Below, one piece after another: positions 20,620 through 32,097 of a DNA stretch of 64,000 nucleotides. The position numbers and the translations under genes were made by a program. The stretch's first letter is position 1. Each line of letters starts with the position of its first letter. Under the pieces are notes generated by a model that was given only the letters and a program-made list of their open reading frames with translations, was not told the origin of the DNA and ran no database searches. The DNA is from Collybia mongolica (lineage: Eukaryota > Basidiomycota > Agaricomycetes > Agaricales > Clitocybaceae): contig JAAXNY010000001.1 of the NCBI GenBank assembly GCA_013420905.1, forward strand, positions 3,906,001 to 3,970,000. The letters are read 5' to 3'.

Positions 20620-23021
20620 CGGGACAAGTTATACTGTGTTTTTGCCAGAATTCAGACGAGAGCAGTTGAGATCAAGGGAAACGCATCGTTCCATTTTACG
20701 TCGTCATACCCCTTATACTGCATAGCCGGGTGCTTCTGAGGGTGATTTTCAGACTGCCTCATGATTTGATCATCAGCGCATATCCATGGGTCCCTGATTC
20801 CCGGTATCCTCGGGGCGTTAGGTATGTAGATACAAGACGACCAAAGTCAAGGTGTGTGACTGCACAGCCATTATTATTCTATTTATGACATTCTGACTGG
20901 AACAATACGTACTGTGCCCCCCACCGACAAACTGTATTGCTACCTCGAAGTGTGTGTTTCACATCGCTTCAGACGCTCGACACGCCCAACTAACGGCCGA
21001 GTTTCTTGATTGGTCTATGACATACTCTCCGTGACCGTATGTGTTGGTGACGACGCTCCGAATAGTACTAGTGGATGGCAAATACAGAAACGCCCAATAG
21101 GCTATAGCACAAAATGGAATCAAGCATGACCAAACAACGCGTCTGCCTGACACATGATGCATGATCGAAGACGATTGAAGGTTCGCCCTGCAGCTATACA
21201 TAAACAGACCGAGTGCTCCCTGTAGATTACTCCTGTATATTGCTTGGAAATGTAGAATTCTAGATGATATAACAAGGTGTTATGGTGGATTAAGCCACAC
21301 CCTTATCGTGATATAAAATCTCTCTAAAAATAATATTTATTATACTATAATCGATTACAATAGTCAAGTATTCCACCGACCTTTTACTTCGTGAGTCGTG
21401 TTGTTAGTTATTGCGCATACACCAAGGGTCCTTCTCACCTACACATCCTTGACCTGTCTAGCGTTGTCCCCCTGACTCCATGACTTGGACCCGGTTAAGT
21501 GCTATCTTGCCAATGCTCTCCACGATGGTTACCCTGAGGAAGCCAAGGTTTGTTCCTACCATGTTCCCAGCATATGATAGATTTGGAACCGGTACGCATA
21601 GCGCCTGCGCCCAATAGCATTCTTGTCTGTACGCGATGCATGCGATGCCACTGTAGGTACATACGCTCTGTGATCAATAATTCCGTATCGTGGCTGAGTA
21701 TCGTTACGATCCATATTGGTGAAGGGCGCGCTCGTGCTTCGTAGGTACAGCCGTCCTAGCGCGACGCCAATTATCATTTCAGGTGACAGGAGTATCTCGA
21801 ACTGCGACAGCCGTTGAACCTGCTAACGTATGTGGCCAGTGGACTGACTATCTTTGCTGATAGGGAATGAATTCATAATAGAACGTTGAGGCTTTTTGGG
21901 CAAGCCAAGATACGTGTTTGATCATAAAATTGGTTGTACACTTGTCCGGCCACAAGGTATAGCAATGCTCGACACCAGGGGGGGTGGTGACATTGATTGG
22001 AATTAGGGTTGGTGCTGGTCGCGTTGCGATGACTGCCTGCATAGGATTTGGGATAATGGATCACGACACATGCTGGGCCGGCACTCAATGTCCAATCACT
22101 CATGAAGACCACTCAATGTCACTTTAATGCCGACGGAGCATCGAGAAAGTCAACAGGCCCAACGGGCGTAGGGCAACATTTTCTCGTATGACGAGAATTG
22201 GCCGTAGAGATCTCGATACCATGGTATTCTTCGGTTTCCTTGGTGAAATCCAGGTGTTTTTGATTGAGATTTATGGGCTGAGCATGAGGTTGAGTGCCCA
22301 CCAAGATCTCCGACGAGTTTTTAGTCTTTTTGGCTTTGGGCGGTGTTATAGACAATTGATTGTAATTGTGGGCGTGGTGGGAGTCGTGCTTGACACAAGG
22401 GCGGTCAGACGACTCTACGACGTCAATAAATCACTTCAACTAAGTTATGTCGTCAAGGGAACAGGGTCACTGTCAAATCAAGCCTCCCCGAAATAGAAGA
22501 AAGCGAAGAAAAAACTAGGCCTCGAGGTCGCTGCACGCAAGCTTGTGGGCAGTAAGGTAGGCAGAGTATGGTGTAGCGATGCAGCGTTGCAATGTGGAAA
22601 CTGGCTATAGAGAAGAATTGAAAGTTGACAGCTTGTCGACATCAGAATAGTAGGGGCGTGCTAACAGTAAATTTTGACAAAAAGCCGTGTTTTTTTATAG
22701 CTTGGTGCCTGTCATCGATCATCCACGTGACGAATTCTTGTAATTACCTGTGGAAGTTCAGAAGGGATGCTTGGGGTTCTCTTCAACACTTTCCCTGCTC
22801 GTCGTACTGTCGTCTCGCTTTCGTGTCTGAAGCTGGAATGCTATCATTCCTTGACAATCAACCTCATCTCTAGTCATCTCCGGCTCATAACATTCGTTTC
22901 AGACTCTCATTTCCAGCATAACACTCTTTTATTCGTTTTACAACGGGCCTTCGGCTTTTGACCGACTGAACGCTTTGAAAGCGCTCTGATTCAGCACACG
23001 TCCTCTCACATAAATATCCCT
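20620..23021. other. Gene-poor stretch
   Basis: About 2.4 kb. A very AT-rich patch lies at 21310-21370. Minus-strand frames at about 21850-22355 have some protein-like composition but no splice pattern or motif that I can defend. The last 250 bases are pyrimidine-rich and probably the promoter and 5' leader of the next gene. Confidence 0.4.
20711..20717 (-). promoter_or_regulatory. Possible TATA element of membrane twin B
   Basis: TATAAGG on the minus strand, 92 bases before the ATG at 20619. Position is plausible; nothing else supports it. Confidence 0.3.
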
Positions 23022-26000
23022 ATGGACTCCAGTTCCACATTTTCTCGCCCTCAGACATCAACTCTTCGGCAAAATACAACGGTGAACTCACCTACCTCGC
23101 CCACGGGAAGTAACGGCCAAGGTAGTCGCGAATCGAATGCGTTGCGCGCATCTGTTCTCGATGCAGCTCTCCAGCTGGGTCTGGGCAACAACAGCACCGT
23201 CGCGAACTGGATGTTCAACAACCCCCTCGAAGAGGAAGATGAAGAGGTGTGTTTATTATCCCGTCTCTCGTACTCTCCTGTCCGGGGTCTCAAACATGTC
23301 ATGATCTGGGGGTTTGGCTACCCACCGAAGATATTGGGGCCATCATTACCAAGGTCTGGGTCACAAGGATTCCACAATTCGCCTCATCGGCTAAGCTCCA
23401 ATCGAGTGTGCGAGTAATGATGCCTGAAGGCAAACTCTTTCCCCGAGATCGGATTACTCATCGTCTTATCGCTCTCCTTTTGTATCATGGCTCACTTCAC
23501 TTCATCCTTAGGGATTACGTTCACCAGTGTTAGCATATGGGACATCCGAGGAATCCTCGAGCTCCTCCGCGCCCTATCCGCTCACTCCATCGACCTCTTC
23601 CCATGCTTCCTCTAATTCTAAACCATATGGGCAGCCGTACAACCCCCCACATCCAGGTACCGATCGACCAATTCAACTACCACTTGAATCATCTGGATTT
23701 GTCCTCGATGAAATCCAAGTGAGGGCACCCGGCGGTGGCACGGTGGCAATTCCGGCCATCCCTGTCCCACCGAGGCCTGTAACGCCGAGTGCTGGCAGTC
23801 GCGGAAAATTAAGAAAGAAGAGGGCTGATGGATACGAGAGTGATGGAGGCTATATCAGTGATGGGGGAAAGAAGAAGAAAGAAAAGAAAAAGGATTCAGA
23901 CAAAGAGGGTGTAGTGGTAGCCGGTGAGGGTGGAAGTAATCTGGACGTAGACTCTGCAGTGAGCAAGAAGGAGCGTGCAAAAGAAGCCAAGGCGCGCGCG
24001 AAGGAAGAGAAGAAGGAAAAGGAAGAAGAGCGGAAGAGGAAGAAGAGCCTAGCCTCAGCGACAAAGGGCTCCAAGAAAACGGATGATAGTGGGCCTTCGC
24101 CTATGGGATATGAAACTGATGGTGGTCCAAAGTCGTCTGATAAAATGAAGACAAAAAGAGGCAGATCGAAACCATTTGGTGATGGAGGTTATGAGACAGA
24201 TTCTGGATATGTATCCTCAACACCTACGGGCCTAAAAGCCAAAGCCAAGTCGCGTTTTTTCAGGCTCGGGACGAAACAGTCTAAACCAGAACTTCGTCAT
24301 GAGGAGAGCCCGACTCCATCTCCTGTCGTTGAGAAACAAGTTGTTCCTCTCCCAATTGCATCCAGGTTTGCAACGGCGCTGGGATCTCCAAACATCACCA
24401 GTAACTCCAGTACGCACATGACCACCGCATTATCATCTGCAAGTAGTATTGATACTGTGTACACACCGTCACTAACCACTGTGTCGCCTCTTCCCGTTCC
24501 TACCACAACCTCTTATTCTACATCTCCCCTTGAGCGAGTTGCCATTGAGCGCGACTCTTATAGTTCTGCCGGTTCAGGATCTTCAAGCTCCTCGGCTCCC
24601 CGGCGTCGAGGAGTTCAATTTTTGCCCAACTACCACGGATACGACGCTGGGGGCGGCAGTCTCTCTACTCCCACGTCTGTGACCCAGGTTCCACTCCCTC
24701 CTTCCGCATTGGCATCTCCAGCCTCCACGTCCAAATTCCCTGCTATTTCTCTTCCCCTTACTCATTCACCTACCATCACTTCACACTCCCCATCCAATGT
24801 ATACGATACATCCAGGACACCATCGAACACCCTCACGCCATCTCAGTTTTCTCCCCACTACCCCCCGTCAGCCCTATCAAACCTAACGTCACGTAACCCT
24901 TCCCGTGCTCCGTCCCCCTCGCCAGGAGGGCGACCTACAGGTCCATCGATGGTTCAGTTCACATCCACTCCTTCTAGTCCATCTCAGCCGGTACGCCCGC
25001 GCTTCCCTCCTACGGATGGGTTTGGGCCACGCCTTAGCCCTAGCCTGACTTCAGACATGCTTTCACCAGGATACGCGAACACAAGGCTACATAATACGGA
25101 GCCGTCCCACGACATTGTACACCGCCCCACCTTATCACAACTTACCATTGTTCCATCATCTGATTATATTGTTCCATCCCCTCGAGCTACCCCCCTGCCC
25201 AGTCCAAATGTTCTCGCGTACTACGACATACCACCACCCAGCCCTCCGCCAGCAGGACCATTGCCTAGTGTGCCGAAAGGTGCTACGAGTACTAGTGCGA
25301 GCGCGGGGGGTTTTGCTCATTCTATGCGCACACGTACCAATGGGCCGGGGAGTATCAGCCGTAGCAGAACGCCGGAGGTAGGAATGTACAGTCAGCCGAC
25401 ATCCAATATTCAACGTGGTAGGGAGTCTCCCTTTCCCTCTAGGCCGATTATCCCTAATGTTGGACCCGGGAGCGGTGGTATCAACGGGTTAGAGGCGCGG
25501 GTGAAGGTGCCAAGGTATCGAGAGCTGTATGCACTTGCTACCCCACCCGATGGATGGCCAACTGGAGACCAAAGGCAGCACGCGCGGGAGAGCCGTGTGA
25601 ATCCAGGGATACACGTTGTGGAACCAACTGAAGACAGGTGGGATTACGATGAAGATGAGGAGGAGGATCTACTGAACGTGCTAGACCGGTTCGAGGATGC
25701 CCGCGTAGATGCGGAATCTGGGCGCGCACTTGGCCGGAGCCATTCGTCAGAGGCACTACGGAGCAGGCTTTCTGAGTACGATAATGCAAGCGATGAGTAC
25801 CTGGAGGAGCGGACGTCGACAGAGGAAAGCGGTGGCAGTGGCCAGCGGAATAGCCGGTGGAGTGGAAGTATCTATAGTCGCGCGAGTTTCTTGGATCCGG
25901 ATAAGAGCGGGGAGGCGAGGGACCGCTTCATCCGACGGGTGGAGGATATGTACGGGAACAATGGGCGGGAGAAGACTGGTGACAGGCAGGCCATCCCACC

Positions 26001-26070
26001 AGTACCCAAACTGCCTGAATCGTTTACCGGTGCTGGTGCACCTCCAGGAAAGAGTTGGAACAGATTCTAA
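23022..26070 (+). CDS. Large low-complexity protein with Lys/Glu tract and GYESD repeats, unknown function
   Basis: Exons 23022-23246 and 23512-26070 give 2784 nt, 927 residues. The join is EEDEE to GLRSPVLAYG across a 265-nt intron, which is long for this locus and may hide another exon. The N-terminus carries the compact block LDAALQLGLGNNSTVANWMF, the only globular-looking part. A strongly basic and acidic stretch follows (KKKKEKKKD and EEKKEKEEERKRKK), likely helical. It is flanked by four short repeats: GYESDGGY, GYETDGG, GYETDSGY and the intermediate GYISDGG. The rest is Ser/Pro/Thr-rich and probably disordered, with many SP/TP sites. The C-terminus has an acidic patch (YDEDEEEDLLNVLDRFEDAR) and PPVPKLPESF. 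No enzyme motif. A scaffold or regulatory role is only a guess. Confidence 0.8.
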
Positions 26071-26800
26071 TGCATGCTATGGCATACCAATTTTTCCAGT
26101 TTCCCTCTACTTTTATTCGGCTGCAGATTTGGGAGTACTCCCGTTTATGTATCTTGGTTGACAGATCTCTTCTCTTCTCTCTCTGCTTCGCTTTGGAATC
26201 ATATACACGCACAGGTTTGCGAGCAAAACTCTCACCTCCAACGATCTCTAGGTTTTTCATTGTCAACTTATCTTATAATACTACGCTATACATACATTTG
26301 TGGGGTAAACCGAACCCGATTTACGGGACCCCTCAACGCTATTGGCACCGCGATGTGCGGAGCCTCATAACTCAGCATCACTCCCCATCGACTCCATAAG
26401 CCAGAGCCACTGACTTGTCGCCCACTCCAGTGCGCCGCCCAGCACGCCTGTTCTGCTGATTACAAGCCTCTGATTGGATTATGATCCATCTTGCAATATT
26501 TCTACCTAGGCGGCATGGAAACTTCCAAAGTATTTTTTTTCGGGTGTTTGGTGGCTTGCAATTTTGTTCTTCTACTCGTGATACCATACCTCCTGTGGTG
26601 AACATGGGTGGGAATGATGTGGACCCCACTCGGCGCTACGTCTTCTTCGGCTCTGAATGACAGGAAGTTCCCAGACTGATGCATTGTTAAAAACCCCTAT
26701 ATACCGGTGCTTGTCGTGTTATCAGTCCTCATATTCGCCATTCACTTCTGCTGTCGCTGCCGCAACGCTCAGCATCAGTTTTATCAGATATTGGCGCGGA
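26071..26800. other. Intergenic between two plus-strand genes
   Basis: 3' region of the low-complexity gene and 5' region of the pseudokinase gene. No coding signal. Confidence 0.45.
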
Positions 26801-29088
26801 ATGACCTCATGGTGGAAATTATCCAGTGGCCAACATCATCCCCCACCATCCAGACGTGCCAGTGAGATACCGACACAGGTGAAATCATTTGTCAATATTT
26901 TTAGCGATATTGAGAGCCACGTCGGCGGAAACAAGTAAGTAATCAATACCCATTTTAACTTTGAGATATTGATCTTTCAATATCTTCTTGACGTTAGAGA
27001 ATCATTATGGCTATTGTGCCAGGAATGTGATGATCTGAAACGTTTTGTGGTGGATAATGAAAGAGTAATGACCACGGATCCTACCAAAGCTTTGGTCGTA
27101 CATGAAATTATGGAGTATGTTCTCTTACATTGGTAAAAAAATATTGAAATCACTCGTACATTTATTGCACCATTCTCTTTTAGCTTGCTTTCTCGGATCA
27201 CGAAAAGGATGGAAAAATGGGCGAAATCTAGGGTCTACTTGGCAGCTCTGATGAAACGAGATATACATCACGCCCGGAGGGACATAGCGTGTGCCCGGGA
27301 AAGATTTCAGGTGCGAATACCAAGCTCCTTGATTAGAACTATTATGATTCGAGTTGTGCATAGACGACATATGCCATAGATATTCCCAAACAAAGTAAAC
27401 AAAGCAAGACAAAAACGGACAGTGTTGGGGACCAAACGAGAACATTCTCTGCAACCCATGACAGAAATGTGGTTAGTTGAGATTTCATCCCGTTTAGAAT
27501 CCCGATTCACAAGCTTTCAGGTGGATGAAAGGAATCTCAACCCAACTCGATTGAGAATGAATGCCCGCTGTAGAAGGTCATCCTTATCCACTGACAGCCC
27601 TTCCCCTCTTAGGGCGAACGTACATCGGCGCCTCCCAAGTAATTCCAACATGAACATTCATGTCGAGCAATTTCCTTCATCACCTGTCCGAAACAAGAGG
27701 AAGGCCAGCGACGATGAGATGCAAAATAAACGGCAAAAACTTTCAGCTGAAGCAGAATCTCCAATGCGGAAACAGCTACCTGGCAGGATCGGAGGTGATG
27801 CATCAGAGGAGCCAATCCCTTTGACCCTACCTGGAATCCCTGACTTTATTCCACGGGCACCTCACATTGCAATGGTGGGAGGATTTTCTTTTTATCTGGT
27901 CGAATGGCAGATCTTGATTCTTTTCAGAGTGATTCTAGTAGCAGTACTTCATCAGTATCCTCCGTAAATTCTGCATTTAGAGGATTGATCCACAAGTATG
28001 CAAAAGACCCAACCGTCTCCCACACGAAGCTACCTGCCCCACACAAGCATGACCCTCACGAAATGCATGGGAAGGGCCTTGTTCAAGGAGTTCTGCACCT
28101 TCATCATAAGGACTTTCATGACTTGTACGACGAATTGGATGTTCCAGAAACAAAGTGGGTCTTGACCTGTATATTTTAGACTTGATCCCTAAACCAGTTT
28201 TCATTATTCAGTAGACATGTGCAAAGTGGTACGGCCAAGCGGGTGGCCGACAAGGTTGTTGTTGCGGTAAAACGTGTTAATGTTCTACGCCTCCACTCAA
28301 CTATTCTCCATCGTTTCATCGAAGAGTTCAACGATACGCATACACATCACCACCCAAACTTGGTCAACTACTGGCACACATTCTGGCATAAAAATAGTCT
28401 ATTGATTGTCATGGATCACATCAAGAGAGCAGTCTCTTTGAGAAACTTGATCGACGTCGAATCGAGTCGGATGGATGAGCCACAAATATCGGGTATCTTA
28501 CGCCATGTAACGCAAGCGCTTGTCTATCTCCATCAAAAAAATGTACCGCACGGGAAGCTTGATAGCAGAAATATCACTTTAAGTATCGAAGGTGATGTTT
28601 CTGTGCGACTTAGTATGTCCCCGATACATTGTCTTCATGACTTCCTTTTATATTACCTTGTAGGCCTGTGCGCAATGCTTGCGGACCATGAGAATCTAGA
28701 ACTGCCGGATATTCGCCACGACATAACGAGTGATATTTGGAATTTGGGCGTATTGGCACTGGGTAATTGCTTATTAACATGATACGAGTCTTACTAACGC
28801 GGTTGATGTAACCAACAGAAATGCTTGATAGATCAACCCGAAGCTTGACCCCAAAGCGGTCGAAAGTTCAGAGAACCGTGTTTGGCCTAAATCCTCGTCC
28901 TTCGCACGAAATGAATGATTTTCTTACCAAGACACTCGAAGTTGATACCGCACAACGGGCCTCCGCTGCAGAGCTTCTGAGGGTATGGGTCTCGTATCAC
29001 ATCTCAATCCGAGGGCACTAATTCTCCGGTGATAAGTTTCCTTTACTTGCAGAAACCTCCCTCTTTTTCGTCCGAGTTCCAGTCATGA
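26801..29088 (+). CDS. Ste20/PAK-like protein pseudokinase
   Basis: Nine exons (26801-26934, 26998-27114, 27184-27310, 27380-27874, 27928-28154, 28215-28612, 28664-28762, 28819-28982, 29053-29088) sum to 1797 nt, 598 residues. The first 330 or so residues are basic and partly coiled, with an NLS-like KRKASDDEMQNKRQK. The last 250 or so form a kinase fold: VVVAVKRVN (beta-3 Lys present), LLIVMDHIKRAVSLRNLI, ILRHVTQALVYLHQKNV, DIWNLGVLALEML and DTAQRASAAELL. The catalytic loop is HGKLDSRN where active kinases have HRDxKxxN, so the catalytic Asp is Lys. The DFG motif is replaced by RLSLCAML, and no Gly-rich loop precedes VAVK. Hence it should not phosphorylate by the usual mechanism and probably acts as a scaffold or allosteric partner. 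Confidence 0.85.
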
Positions 29089-29480
29089 ACGCTCTTCGTA
29101 GCCCAAGCAAGGGATAACTGCGCCTTCGGCCAAGACTGGAATATACCGACTTCATTGAACTATTATTCAACGTATTTTGGTGCTCTGCTGTTATATCATT
29201 CTTGTATCAATTACATTGTAAACCTGTCCGTATGTTTGTAATAAAAAGCTCTGAGTTGCGCTGATGCGCCGATGCATAGTTTCCATTTTTCAGTCCTGTT
29301 GCTTCTTACTGCACCTCTTTACGAGCCCTAGGCTTATGAACTCGTCTCATACATTAAAAATTCCGTGGTCAGTTCGGAAGATTTTGGACGTAAGCCTTGG
29401 ATATCAAAAATTAGACATTGAAATCTCGATTACCACGGCCAATATTCTCCAATACCACAGGCCGGAAGCGACACGCATAA
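29089..29480. other. Short intergenic spacer
   Basis: 3' region of the pseudokinase gene with AATAAA-like ATAAAA near 29240, then the promoter of the DUF6535 gene. Nothing else seen. Confidence 0.45.
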
Positions 29481-31470
29481 ATGTTTGAGCCGCAAATGTC
29501 GCAAACTCAAGTTCCTCCTTCACCGAAGACAGCAAAGCAAGCACAGTCTGTATTTCAAGATATAACCAAGTCGGAGCAATCAAATAATTATGAACCAAGC
29601 GAGGTGAGCTGCGGAATATCCGAGGTTTCGAAACTCACCATCACTGACTTCCCTTAAGCACTGGTCGGTAAAGGATCCATATCGCACCCAAATACCGAAA
29701 GACGGCGATCACTGGGAAGCGTGTTTCAGAAAAGTGCAGAAACTCGACGACGAAATGTGCCAAGGGTGGAGGGATGAGATCGACACCATGCTCATATTTG
29801 TGGGTTTTATCCTTCTAGCTGAATTGGTATATACGCTCATCAAATCAGGCTGGCCTCTTTTCAGCAACAGTGACAGCCTTCGTTGTCGAATCGTATCAAT
29901 GGTTGCAGGACGTCGACACGCCTAGTGACATCTTGGCGCGTCTCCAATTACAACAAATGTTTGGCGGAGTTATCCCACCTGATCTCCAGCCATCGCCGGC
30001 TATTAGCAGCCTTTTGGCTGCTAGTATAAATGCTCTGTGGTTTTCGAGTCTTGCTCTCGCTCTAGGATGTGCACTGATCGGAATTTTGTGCAAACAATGG
30101 CTTCGCGAATACCTTCGTTACGAAGACCTTGGAGGACGTCAGTCACTTCCCATACGCGAAATGCGCTATAAGGGACTACAAGGTTGGCATGTCCCAGGTA
30201 TAATCGCGTTCCTCCCTCTGCTGCTGCAAGCAGCACTCGTCCTCTTTTTCGTTGGGATATTGATCCTCTTATGGACACTACAGCATGTAGTCGCGGCAAT
30301 CCTATCCATTATTGTTGGAGCAATACTCATTTTTCTCATTGTAACATCATTGCTTCCCGTCATCCAGTGGCGTTTACGCATGTTTAGAACACAATGCGCC
30401 TTCAAGTCACCCCAATCGTGGTCCTTCATCCTTGCCACCTGGTATGATACTCCTGATTCGACTTGGACGTACTATGATTCTTCTATGGCCAACTGGCTTG
30501 ATTCGAACTATCTGCTCTCCAGCTTGAAGAGATTTTACACTTCTTTCTCCCAAAATATCAGTGCTATCCGCAACTTATATCATTGTATTTCAGATCCAGA
30601 TTCTGACGTAACACCATCCGATTTTACCACCACCTTCAATGAAAACACTCTATGGGTTATCGAGACTCTTCCTTCTCCCAGGACTGAAGCCTTCGCGCCG
30701 AGTGACAAGAAAGTAATCCAAAAAGATATAGCCCTAGGCTTTCTCTCCTCGAAGCTCGCAGCAAACGATTTACATATGTTTCATCGGAATGCAGAGCATT
30801 GCGTTCGCTTACTCGACGATATAGAACTGATCCGACATCCCGATTTCATATCTATAACATTTCGGGTTCTCGGCCAGAGCATCAAATCTGCAACCGCATT
30901 ATCTTACCCATTGGAATGGAATAATAGTTCGTGTATCATCCGGAGTAATCATCACAATACCTGATAAATGTATAAATCACTACAGCCGTAGCCTCCCGAC
31001 TGATAACAGTCCTCTCCTCAATGTTCCGTGATGACAAAATGCCCGATGATGCTGTCCTCAATTTCTGGAATGAGATCTTTCCCAGTTTAAGATCTTATGG
31101 GAGTCGGCATTGCTACACGCTGAAACCATCGCCATATAGTTTATTTGACGACATTGGGCCTTGGCTGTTGCGTCGCCCCAACACGGAGCTCAAAATCGGT
31201 GGTGTGGAGGATTGTCTTTACGGGATGCAGTTCATGGCTGTCACTGGGGAAGCCGATCGCTTGCGTTCTGACGAGTTGGAAAAAGTCAAGTCGCTTGTAC
31301 TCACCATTGAGAAATTGTGTTTCGACGATCCCATATCTCATCCGTCTGCCCCGCAGGACATCGACTTCCTCCGTAAATCGTTTGATCCGTCTACCGAGCC
31401 GCGGCCCCATCTTTATTGTATAAGAAGGCCTCCGAAGGACACAGGGCCGCGAAGATCATGCCAAGCTTAG
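29481..31470 (+). CDS. DUF6535-domain membrane protein
   Basis: Exons 29481-29603, 29659-29799, 29849-30926 and 30986-31470 join to 1827 nt, 608 residues. The domain reads WRDEIDTMLIFAGLFSATVTAFVVESYQWL, a first helix of the DUF6535 type. ISSLLAASINALWFSSLALALGCALIGILCKQWLREYLR gives a second helix, GIIAFLPLLLQAALVLFFVGILILLW a third and AAILSIIVGAILIFLIVTSLLPVIQW a fourth. The remaining 350 or so residues are soluble and contain no motif I know. DUF6535 proteins are numerous in Agaricomycetes and have no established function. The third intron has the uncommon donor GTTCGT; reading through it would end the protein at 30964, so the full-length model rests on frame agreement across it. Confidence 0.85.
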
Positions 31471-32097
31471 GAATAGTAAGAACTTCAAAGGGAAACGTCA
31501 TAGTTCATCACAATACGATTGGTCTCTACACAAATTTTACACCAAAATGCTTGTTTTACCTCTGACATGCTCATGTTTGAAGAATTGGAGGACTTTCCAT
31601 GTCTAGCGTTAGTTCGGGGTGGATAGAAGGCACCAGGGCATACTTTTCGTACCAAGCGTGCAGATTAAGTAAACCAAGTAGTAGGTCTAAAAAAAGGTTC
31701 CGTGTTGGGAATACGCTCGAGAAGGACGACATTGCTGGCAACTGCGTTCGAGTTATCAAGGAATAGTAGGGACCAATCAGCGTGACTGGTCAGGTCGCCA
31801 AACGCACCTACAAGTTCAGTTTCAAAGCTTAAGCCACGGCAAAAAGTTAGGGATCGTTTCACAAACTTAGCGTAAGGGGGAAAAATCAACGTTGTAATTT
31901 AATCCCAGCGTGCAATACTCCAGGAGGGGAATCACTTTCCTCATTATCTAAAGTGAGGGATATGAGCAAGATAAGAGATGAAGCGTAATACAGTTTTCAT
32001 TTATCGAAGTACATTCGGACGTGTATGAGTACAAAATATGACAGACATTGGGGGTGCTCGAGTTGATGGATGATACGGAATATGTTGACGATTGCAT
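31471..32097. other. Intergenic between convergent genes
   Basis: About 630 bases holding the 3' ends of the DUF6535 gene and of the dioxygenase gene. No coding signal. Confidence 0.45.

Noticed and set aside
21850..22500. Frames on both strands with moderate protein-like composition
   Set aside because: No motif, start or splice pattern that agrees; left unannotated.
23850..24074. Phe/Ser-rich minus-strand frames that look like membrane proteins
   Set aside because: Antisense of the Lys/Glu tract; AAG/GAA codons give Leu/Phe/Ser on the other strand.
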